Below, piece by piece: positions 56,236-64,000 of a DNA stretch of 64,000 nt. Within the stretch, counting starts at the first letter, position 1, and each line of letters begins with the position of its first letter. The notes under the pieces are model-generated. The model made no database searches. It had not been told where the DNA came from and worked only from the letters and a program-made list of their open reading frames with translations. Source of the stretch: Alisma plantago-aquatica (lineage: Eukaryota > Streptophyta > Magnoliopsida > Alismatales > Alismataceae); NCBI GenBank assembly GCA_963693085.1, contig OY856409.1, positions 665,351,591-665,415,590 of the forward strand, given 5' to 3'. Both the position numbers and the translations under genes were made by a program.

Positions 56236-57777
56236 TGTTGGATCAATGGGCTCTAGAAGGGGGGGTTGAATAGAGCTTCACAAACTTCACAAAAGTGATT
56301 AGACCACCAAATTATATTAAGTGCAGAACTTAATTCAAAACAGAAATTTGATGTCCTAAACTAGCATACAAAGCATGGATAAGAGACAAGGAATAGCATG
56401 GACTTGGACAGGTGGTTTAGAGTGGTTCCATGTCCTAAACTTAGGAGCAATGTCAGTCCACTACCTAGAGTTGGTTAGGCTCTAGGATTTGTAACTTGGT
56501 TCTCTTATATATATCACACAATAAGATTACAAGCTACAACAACCAACCATCCAAGGACTTATATATCAAGCCAAGATCTTCTACCTCACCAAGGACTTAC
56601 CCACCAAGCAAGTAGTCTTCAGCCTTCTTCAAAGGACTTACCCACTCTTGCTCTAGTCTTCGGCCTTGCAGGAATTACCCATCTTGCTTGAGCTTTGCCT
56701 TGCACCTCTCCTTCTCTTGGAGAGCTTTAGCACCTTCCTCCTTCACTCGGAGGCCTGGAGCAGCTAGCCTTCTTCTCCTTCACTCGGGGAAGAACAGCAA
56801 CCTTCTTCTCTTTCACTCGGAGAAGAAACTTCAATCAATCTTCATAGAGAATGGAGATGGGAGAAGTAGAAAGGAGAGCTTTACAACGTTACAAATGATA
56901 GCTCCCATACATGGGTACCTAACTCACTCATACTCACGAATTTGCTTTGAAGGTAGAGAGAGAAAGGGGCTCAAAGGATTAGAAACCACTCAACTAAGGC
57001 TAGGACCAAGCATATGTGAATGAGCAACCTTGGAATGAAGTCCAAGAGGTCCTATTTATAGTTGAGGGTGTCCCTTTGAGGTTGGGAGAGTTAAGGGGCA
57101 CAAACTAGCCGTTTTACAACTTGCAACGGATCTATTTTGAGTTCCACCTACTCCTCCAACGGTTGGAATTGCTTTTTCTGCATTCCAGTACAGTCTGATC
57201 GGCCGAGTTTCAATAAAGGCAACTCGGCCGAACCACTAATTGACAAGTTTGAAAGATAGACTGTCGGCCGAGTTCCCTTGGAGAAACTCGGCCGATCGGT
57301 CGACTTTCAACTTGGACCGATCAGTGGATCGGCCGAGTTTCCCACTATAGAAACTCGACCGAACAGGGATCGACTGAGTTGGTAACTCGGCCGATTGCCC
57401 AGAAAATTCCAGAATATATGGATCGGCCGAGTTTGGAATTCGGCCGACAAAATCCCTGTTATGGGTATTTTGGAATTTTCGTAAAACTATACAAATGATG
57501 GATTTTTGAGTCCCAATAAATTTATCCATCTTAGTTACAATACAAAACATGAGTATAAGTGATTACATCAATTGTTCTAAGCCTCTAAGGGCTATATTAC
57601 AAAACGATCAAAAGTCACATGTTTTGCATGTGCTGGATGAGTAGCTTTGGAGTTGAAAGTGATTCTTTTCTTGTACCTAATGTCTGAAACAATCTCAAAT
57701 AGATTTGTTAGATACATATGAATGGAATGGTTAAGTCATTATCAAAATATGGGCAATGTGCGACACCTAGGTCAACA
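56236..57777 (-). repeat. 3' LTR of Sirevirus G
   Basis: 1542 bp with termini TGTTGGATCAATGG...GGTCAACA. The minus-strand start TGTTGACCTAGGTG follows a purine tract. It includes a TCGGCCGA inverted-repeat cluster (57199-57455), rich in CpG for this window. Bases AAAAT at 56231-56235 are the presumed target duplication; the partner lies off the right edge. Confidence 0.9.
57199..57455. repeat. TCGGCCGA inverted-repeat cluster in G LTR
   Basis: Units such as TCGGCCGAGTTT and AACTCGGCCGA occur about nine times, mostly as inverted pairs 12-18 bp apart. Confidence 0.88.
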
Positions 57778-58399
57778 TTCTCCCCCTTTTTGACAATGAC
57801 AAACCATTCCTCAACATATTGAAAAGAATTTGAAAGTTATACCTTTTCTTAGGGAATTGCAAGGGGATGCAAATATGATCAATTTGTAGTGCTCCCCCTC
57901 AATTCATGCTTACTCATTCCTACATGGTTAGTTAAAAAACAAGCAACCACAGCACATATGTATATTATATGATTCTAAGCAAGTCTAGATGCATTTCAGT
58001 TAATAGACAAGAAAAGAACCATACAAGCAATAAAAACAATATGATTGAGCTTTTTCTCCCCCTTTGTCATCTCAAAAAGGCAGGGGGGTAGAAGAGCATA
58101 AAAGCAAGGTCTTCTCCAACAAAAACACTCAATCAAATCACTCCACAGAGAGACAGAGGAACACCAAGATAAACCATGAAAGCAATGCATGTCATTAATC
58201 AAAATATGGAAAACACTACAAGATAAACCATACAAAGCGTTTCCATAAACCATAAAACAAAAAAAACTACACGGATAGCATAGAGTAGAAATATTACAAC
58301 TCAGATGATGTGCCTAATGTATATAGTACAATCATAGTCCAAAGAGATATAACATGGTCATCTGAGACTAAAACTAGACACATCAGCCCCTAAGCTAAA
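57778..58399 (-). other. 3' untranslated region of G with repeated polypurine tracts
   Basis: Minus-strand GTCAAAAAGGGGGAGAA abuts the LTR at 57778-57794. Two further purine blocks, TGAGGGGGAGCA near 57891-57902 and GACAAAGGGGGAGAAAAA near 58048-58065, lie upstream. Multiple purine tracts before the 3' LTR are known from Sireviruses. No gene otherwise. Confidence 0.8.
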
Positions 58400-60076
58400 C
58401 TACTCTATGTCGATATCATCAACAGCAGCATCGATGTCCTCGTCTGGCCGGTAGTCCTCGTCGCCATCATCAAAAGGAGGAGCAGCAGCCGGTGTAGCCT
58501 CGGCATCATGATCAGCATCGTCGTCATCATCCTCGTCTTCAGCATCCGTCACAGTAGCCTCATCAGCATCAGTCTCAGCATCCTCCTGGTCAGGCATATC
58601 CTCGTCTGGAGGACCAGAAGCACGTCCGGGCCACCTCGCACTCTGCTCGGACCAAGACATGCCTAGAGCATGTAACTCATAGGCAACCTCAATGGGGGGA
58701 GCAGAAGAAGTGTACTGGGCCAGAAGCTCAGACAGACGACCACCTGGGAGCGCCAGAATCGGGGAAGGGCATCCACCTGCAGAGGGTTCAACGGAAGCAG
58801 AAAAGGGTGGAGCAGGGTAAAACTGGCTATACGCGTAAGAAGCGTAGTCACCACCGGGGTAGGGCTCGTAGGTGGGGTAAGGCTGAGGGCAGGATAAAGA
58901 CAGGGAGGACATGATGTGGCACAGATCCTGATGATGGTGTTGCTGGACCTGCATGTTGTACGCTTGTTGGTGCATGAGATACCCCATGAGGGCCTCATTT
59001 GAGACATGGAAATAAGCAAAGGCAGGCTGCGGAGGAGGCTGGAAGGAAGGCTCAGGTGGAGGTGGTGCAGCTGAGGAGGGTGGAGGTGCAGCAGAGGATG
59101 GTGGAGGTGCAGCTGAGGAGGGTGGAGGTGCAACTGAGGAAGATGATGCACCAGGGGTAGGCACACTCTTTTGGAGAGTGGTCTCACTGATATAAACTCC
59201 TTTGCGATCAGGGCGGTAGAGAAAATCGGCAAAGAGAGATTTTCCAGTGGCATGCTGGAAAAGACCACAAATAAGGGCAGGATATGGAAGATGTGTGCCC
59301 TTTGTGTTCTTTCCCGAGTCAAAACAGGTCATATGATGAAGGATGTAGCGGGCCCATTTGACTCCTTGATTGTTCAACAGAAGATACATCATCATCGCCG
59401 TATTCTCGGCAATGTCCGTTTGATTCTTCTTTGGATGGACATTGCAGCTGAGAATAAACGCCAAGACGCGGCGAGGGGCAGAAAGGGCGGAGGAAGGCAA
59501 AGTACCCCTTTTTCTATAAGGAAAGTTGGGTTGCTTGAGAAATTTGTGGATGTCGGTCAAGTCAACCTCAATTGTCTTATAAACATCCTCGGGGTAAAGA
59601 AGATCAAGATAGAGAGGATAGTCGGTGATCCAAGATGCCGTGCCAACATTTCCATTAAGATAGAGATTGAAAGAACGCTCAGTAATATGGAAAGGTTGTC
59701 CGGCGATCATGGACGTCAACACAATAGAGGTGTCCGCGGATGGGACCAAAGAGTCATAGTTCCACCGCAAATTTGTGTAGAACTCACGGACGGCTTTGGA
59801 ACTATATTTCAAATTATAGAAGCGGGCATCCTCTATGCAAAACGCCTCAAGGTGATGGGTGCGAAAGATTTGACAAGCTTCAAGGAGGTCAGCGTGAAAG
59901 CTGTTGGGTTGATGAAGAGCTCGAAAAGGGAAGGGAGAGCAAGGAAGGAGCTCTTTGTAACGAGAAACAGCAACATTGTCAATAAACGAGAGATTGTCAA
60001 ACACCATATACCTTGGAGCAAGGGGAGTCGCCATGGCAGGGGCAGGAACGGCTCGTTTCCAGCGTTGGGACCTCAT
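58400..60076 (-). CDS. Envelope-like protein of Sirevirus G, 558 aa
   Basis: Intact frame between pol and the 3' LTR, where Sireviruses carry an envelope-like gene. Residues about 60-280 look like the plant envelope-like/putative plant transposon protein domain: REFYTNL at 97-103, LSAPRRVLAFI at about 199-209, LPYPALICGLF at 263-273. Then a Pro/Ser repeat (about 315-355), a Tyr/Pro-rich section and a strongly acidic C-terminus (about 495-558). I see no signal peptide or convincing membrane span, so a fusion role is not supported; function is unknown in the family. A second Met at residue 15 could be the start. It is in frame with pol but separated by 588 nt with stops, so it probably needs its own mRNA. 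GC content is visibly higher than its surroundings. Confidence 0.82.
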   Translation of the reverse strand: MRSQRWKRAVPAPAMATPLAPRYMVFDNLSFIDNVAVSRYKELLPCSPFPFRALHQPNSFHADLLEACQIFRTHHLEAFCIEDARFYNLKYSSKAVREFYTNLRWNYDSLVPSADTSIVLTSMIAGQPFHITERSFNLYLNGNVGTASWITDYPLYLDLLYPEDVYKTIEVDLTDIHKFLKQPNFPYRKRGTLPSSALSAPRRVLAFILSCNVHPKKNQTDIAENTAMMMYLLLNNQGVKWARYILHHMTCFDSGKNTKGTHLPYPALICGLFQHATGKSLFADFLYRPDRKGVYISETTLQKSVPTPGASSSSVAPPPSSAAPPPSSAAPPPSSAAPPPPEPSFQPPPQPAFAYFHVSNEALMGYLMHQQAYNMQVQQHHHQDLCHIMSSLSLSCPQPYPTYEPYPGGDYASYAYSQFYPAPPFSASVEPSAGGCPSPILALPGGRLSELLAQYTSSAPPIEVAYELHALGMSWSEQSARWPGRASGPPDEDMPDQEDAETDADEATVTDAEDEDDDDDADHDAEATPAAAPPFDDGDEDYRPDEDIDAAVDDIDIE

Positions 60077-60664
60077 GGAGAGGAGAAAGAGGAAATAGAG
60101 TCGATCCGCGAGGAGAGAGAGGGCAGGCGACGCCCCGAGAACAGAAAGAACGAAAGCACAAAGTCGATCGGAGGTGAAAACGGCCAGAAAGAGGGAAGAG
60201 AGGACCAGGGTTAGGAAGGGTCGGGGTTTACGGCTAGGGCTCGGTCGACTTTGCTCTAGTTGAGAGGGAGAAAGTCGGCCGATTCCTATATATATAAAAC
60301 CAGTCTGCCACCGATCGTTCGAGTTTGGGAAATGGAAACTCGGCCGATCGACCGCACAGGTGCCCTGTATCCCGACCGTTCGGCCGAGTTGGAAACTCGG
60401 CCGACCAAAACCCTGATGTGGAAAGACCGAAATTCTAGCCCTAGCCTCAAATGACCGAATGCAATTTTTCTTTTTGGTCTAGATTGTATATTAAGCATAT
60501 TTAGGCACATTCCCATCATCATAGGGTACTATTTGTCGATTAAAACCCGATTTGCGAGAAAAGCCCGAAAAAGAGATAGAAACTAGAGAAAATTTAGCAA
60601 AAACAAGCATTTTGAGCAATTAAAGCATTTATAAGCAAGAGCAACACATATAAGATGTAACCAA
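60077..60664 (-). other. Spacer between pol and envelope-like gene of G
   Basis: 588 bp with stops in the pol frame (the first TAA about 11 codons after the pol stop). It holds a second cluster of TCGGCCGA inverted repeats at 60243-60405. Presumed to contain the signal for expression of the downstream gene, but I see no defined promoter or splice site. Confidence 0.6.
60243..60405. repeat. TCGGCCGA inverted-repeat cluster in G spacer
   Basis: GTCGGCCGATT, AACTCGGCCGATCG, TTCGGCCGAGTT and AACTCGGCCGACC in 160 bp, the same unit as in the LTR at 57199-57455. Confidence 0.85.
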
Positions 60665-63600
60665 CTAATTAGAGAGCAATTCAATATCATCAAGAGAAAT
60701 TATGAGCAATTTTGATCTAATAAAATTAAATTGTTCTCTAGCAAGCGGTTTAGTGAAAATGTCGGCCAACTGATTTTCCGTATCCACATGTGTGATATAA
60801 ATATCCTTTTTGACAATGTGGTCACGGAGAAAATGATGGCGAACTTCTATGTGTTTAGCTCTACTATGCAATATTGGATTATAAGAAAGATTGATTGCAC
60901 TAGTATTATCACAGTAAATAGGAGAAGCATCAAAATGAATGTTAAAGTCTTGGAGCATTTGCTTCATCCATAGGACCTGGGCACAACAACTTCCGGCTGC
61001 AATGTACTCAGCTTCGGTAGTTGATAATGCCACTGTGCTCTGTTTCTTGGAGAACCAAGACACCAAGCATGGTCCCAAGAGGAAGCAAGTGCCACTTGTG
61101 CACTTTCTATCAATCAAGCAACCTGTGTAGTCAGCATCACTATATGCCACAAGAGTAAAGTCCCTTGACTTAGGGTACCATAGTCCAAAATTTGGAGTTT
61201 TGGCTAAGTACCTCAAAATCCTCTTAACAGCAATAAGATGTGATTTCCTAGGTCTTGATTGAAAGCGAGCACACAAGCCAACACTAAACATTATATCAGG
61301 TCTAGAGGCAGTTAAATAAAGTAAACTTCCGATCATACCTCTATAGAGCTTCTCATCTACCTTCTCACCTTCTTCATCCTTGTCAAGTTTGGCAGTGTTT
61401 GACATGGGTGTATCCATCGGCTTCATGTTCTCCATCCCAAAGCGTTTGAGTAGTTCAGTTGTGTATTTGCCTTGGTTGATGAAGTTTCCTTCCTTTGTTT
61501 GTTTGATTTGAAAGCTGAGGAAATAGGTCAGCTCACCCATCATGCTCATCTCGAATTCACTCTGCATAAGAGAGCTAAACTCCTTGCAAAGATCAAGGTC
61601 AGTTCCGCCAAATATAATATCATCAACATATATTTGAATTATGAGAAAATGGGTAGAAGTGTGTTTTAGAAATAAAGTACAATCAACTTTGCCCATGATA
61701 TACCCGTTATTTAACAAAAAGTTCTTTAGTTTCTCATACCAAGCTCGAGGTGCTTGTTTGAGTCCGTAGAGAGCTTTTTGCAAGAAATATACATGATTGG
61801 GTAACTTATCATTTTCAAAGCCTGGAGGTTGAGCAACATATACTTCCTCCTCGATTGTACCATTTAAAAACGCACTTTTAACATCCATTTGATAAAGAAA
61901 GAAATTTTTATAACTAGCAAAAGCAAGTAGCATACGAATAGATTCTAATCTAGCAACAGGAGCATAGGTTTCATCAAAATCAATACCTTCTTGTTGATTG
62001 TAACCTTGTGCTACTAACCTTGCTTTGTTTCTTACCACTTTTCCTTGCTCATCAAGCTTTTTGCGGTAGACCCATTTGGTGCCAATGATCTTTCTATCAT
62101 TTGGTCTTGGCACTAAAGTCCACACACGGTTCTTCTCGAATTGCTCAAGCTCTTCTTGCATGGCAAGGATCCACTCATCATCACCAAGGGCCTCTTTGAT
62201 GTTCTTTGGCTCCAGTTGGGAGATGAAGGCACTATCTGCTTGTTCTTTGTTGTGAGCAGCTCGTGTCCTCACTCTCTCAAATGGATTGCCAATGATCAAC
62301 GCCTTGGGGTGATTCTTTGCAAAGCGGGGAGTGGGATCCTTCTTTTCTTCTTCTTTTTCTTCTTCTTCAACCTGCTTACCTTTGTCTTTGATGTTGAGAT
62401 CTTTCAAAATTGGAATGATTTCATTTGCAACATCATCATCACCAATATGCTTGCCAATAACAGGGTTAGTTTCAATAAATTTAACATTTATAGATTCTTC
62501 TATTTTAGATAGTTCAATGTTAAACACTCTAAAAGCCCTGCTAGTAGTGCTATAGCCTAGGAAGAAAGCCTTGTAAGATTTCGGATCAAACTTGTCGAGA
62601 GAATCCTTGGTGTTTAAAACAAAACAAGGACATCCAAAAACATGAAAGAAATCAATAGACGGCTTCCTACCACGCCATAGTTCATAGGGTGTTTTCTTAA
62701 AAGTCGGATGTGTGAAAACTCGGTTTTGCACAAAACATGAGATGCTAACGGCTTCAGCCCAGAACTTCTTAGGAGTATCATACTCAAGAAGCATGGTCCT
62801 AGCCATTTCTTGTAGCGATCTATTCTTCCTCTCAACAACTCCATTTTGTTGGGGTGTGCGAGGAGAAGAGAAATTGTGCGAATAACCGGATTTTTCACAA
62901 AAGCATTCAAAAAGATCATTTTCAAACTCTCCCCCATGATCACTACGGATAGAAAAAACATGGCAAGATGCTTCATTTTCAACTCATTTACAAAAGCTCG
63001 AGAAAACATCAAGAGTATCGCTTTTAGAAACGAGAAAGAAAGTCCAAGTATATCTAGAAAAATCATCGACAATAACAAGACAATACTTGGAGCCGCGAAG
63101 CGTTTGTGTTCTCATTGGTCCGAAAAGATCAATATGAAGAATCTCTAGAACTCTCTTGGTACTCATGACTCCTTTGGATTTGAAGGAGGATTTGGTTTGT
63201 TTCCCTTGTGTGCAAGGTTGACATTCCTCATCCTTTTCAAAATCCAATTTAGGAAGTCCTCGAACCAAGTCCTTTTTGTTCAGTTTCTTCATTTGATGCA
63301 AGTTCACATGACCCAAACGACGATGCCAAAGCGAAAGATCGTTTTTATCCACAACTAAGCATCTATTTAGTATGGGCTTTAGAGCATCTAGAACAATCAC
63401 ATATAGATTACCATTTCTAGTTCCCTTATATATAACATTGTAAGACAGGGAATCTAGAAGCAAGCATTCTAAGGAAGTAAAAAGCACAAGATAACCATTA
63501 TCACATAATTGGCTAACACTAATTAAGTTGTGATGTAGGCCATCAACAAGCAAAACATTCTTAATGCACAATTCATTACCTACATCACCCTCACCTATAA

Positions 63601-63727
63601 CCTTACCCTTTTTGTTGTCCCCAAAGGTTACCGATCCTCCTTTCTTCTTCACAAATTTGTTGAAATGGCTGATTTCTCCAGTCATGTGCTTAGAGTAGCC
63701 ACTATCAACAATCCATTTCTTTGTGAC
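60665..63727 (-). pseudogene. Sirevirus pol: protease, integrase, RT, RNase H (one internal stop)
   Basis: Protease active site DSG in WIVDSGYSKHMTG (63706-63698). Integrase zinc finger WHRRLGH...CQPC at about 63330-63220, then the DDE core: D in LHIDLFGP, D in RSDHGGEF, E in [15 protein letters not shown] at 62986-62984 lies between the first and second catalytic Asp. Downstream the frame is open for over 770 codons: RT with [11 protein letters not shown] and catalytic YVDD (in [10 protein letters not shown]), RNase H with DADYTG, STTEAEY and [10 protein letters not shown]. It ends at TAG 60667-60665. Without readthrough, integrase and RT cannot be made from a gag-pol product. Gag and pol are in one frame, as in other Sireviruses. 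Confidence 0.92.
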
Positions 63728-63757
63728 CTACAAGAAAAGAGGATGTCGGAACCCAAC

Positions 63758-64000
63758 TCAAACTTTGGGGTCCGGGGTTAGCTTGGGGACCCATTTCATA
63801 TTTGGGTTGGTCCCCTTAGGCTTGTAAGGACAAAAGGTAGAATAATGATCATCACATTTGCAATGCATACATACCATGGGGTTTTTAGAGTCGGAAGACT
63901 CTCCATTGAAAATTGGAGTTTCCACACTCTTTTTCTTACCCTTCTTCTTCTTCTTACCTTTTGGAGTAGTCTCATTGTATCCTAGACCACTAGTACCAAC
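63758..64000 (-). CDS. Sirevirus gag, C-terminal part (partial at window edge)
   Basis: In the same frame as pol. Visible from the edge: a Lys-rich stretch (PKGKKKKKGKKK), then a CCHC zinc knuckle CMHCKCDDHYSTFC (C-x2-C-x4-H-x4-C) at about 63870-63829, then KWVPKLTPD and TGA at 63760-63758. A TAG follows at 63730-63728 before the protease. Gag packages the RNA; the knuckle binds nucleic acid. In Sireviruses gag usually runs on into pol, so both stops are probably damage, though a genuine gag stop cannot be excluded. The capsid part lies outside the window. Confidence 0.8.
   Translation of the reverse strand, partial: VGTSGLGYNETTPKGKKKKKGKKKSVETPIFNGESSDSKNPMVCMHCKCDDHYSTFCPYKPKGTNPNMKWVPKLTPDPKV

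Larger units (their letters stand above)
56236..64000 (-). mobile_element. Element G: Ty1/copia Sirevirus (SIRE-like), partial
   Basis: Minus-strand order from right to left: gag C-terminus, protease, integrase, RT, RNase H, spacer, envelope-like gene, several polypurine tracts, 3' LTR. The extra gene downstream of pol, the repeated purine tracts and the pol sequence ([24 protein letters not shown]) are Sirevirus features. The 5' LTR, PBS and most of gag lie beyond the right edge. Three in-frame stops disable gag-pol. Confidence 0.92.

Noticed and set aside
59171..60214. 347-codon plus-strand frame
   Set aside because: It lies opposite the envelope-like gene, which has the recognisable domain and composition. 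The antisense frame is a by-product of its GC-rich codons.
60661..60667. Stop-codon readthrough from pol into the envelope-like gene, as described for SIRE1
   Set aside because: The two frames are in phase, but 588 nt with further stops lie between, and the TAG is followed by TTG GTT rather than a known leaky context.
62614..63078. 154-codon minus-strand frame overlapping pol
   Set aside because: It is another frame across the integrase region; the catalytic motifs are read in the pol frame, which continues beyond the TGA.

Overview
The window is gene-free plant repeat DNA. It consists of nested and tandem LTR retrotransposons. Primer-binding sites match plant initiator-Met tRNA (TGGTATCAGAGCC), coding remnants are Ty1/copia and Ty3/gypsy, and a Sirevirus occupies the right end. 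I see no host gene, tRNA or rRNA gene. The sequence fits pericentromeric or intergenic heterochromatin of a large-genome flowering plant; the species cannot be named. Element letters used below are local labels.

Layout. The oldest layer is a decayed minus-strand gypsy-type element (E: 33923-38766 and 55021-56235). One E LTR was hit by a minus-strand LTR of a TGTAAC family (C; pieces at 1-1644, 19732-20306 and 32918-33922, running off the left edge). C was hit twice. The first insertion is copia element A (1645-19726, target duplication AACCC), which carries a second copy of its own family, B (6083-15116, target duplication AAGAT), so E contains C contains A contains B. The second is the young plus-strand element D (20307-32917), which has LTRs over 5 kb and encodes only Gag.

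From 38767 to 55020 lies a head-to-tail minus-strand array, H: LTR-internal-LTR-internal-truncated LTR. A solo LTR of the C/D family (F, 43758-48267, target duplication AGTAT) sits in its first internal region; the matching empty site is preserved in the second repeat at 53310-53314. From 56236 to the right edge is a minus-strand Sirevirus (G): 3' LTR, several polypurine tracts, an open envelope-like gene, then pol and the C-terminal end of gag, broken by three in-frame stops.

Themes. (1) LTRs C, D and F share a TATA box, a strong splice donor about 100 nt downstream and, in D and F, a splice-acceptor-like site near the LTR 3' end, suggesting an intron of 3-4 kb inside the LTR. (2) That putative intron holds an array of 24-bp inverted repeats with AACGG cores. 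(3) The unrelated copia (A/B) and Sirevirus (G) elements carry their own inverted-repeat arrays (CCGATCGG and TCGGCCGA cores), both in the LTR and internally. (4) D supplies only Gag and would need pol from another element. All identities come from reading the sequence; no database search was run, and percent identities are estimates by eye.
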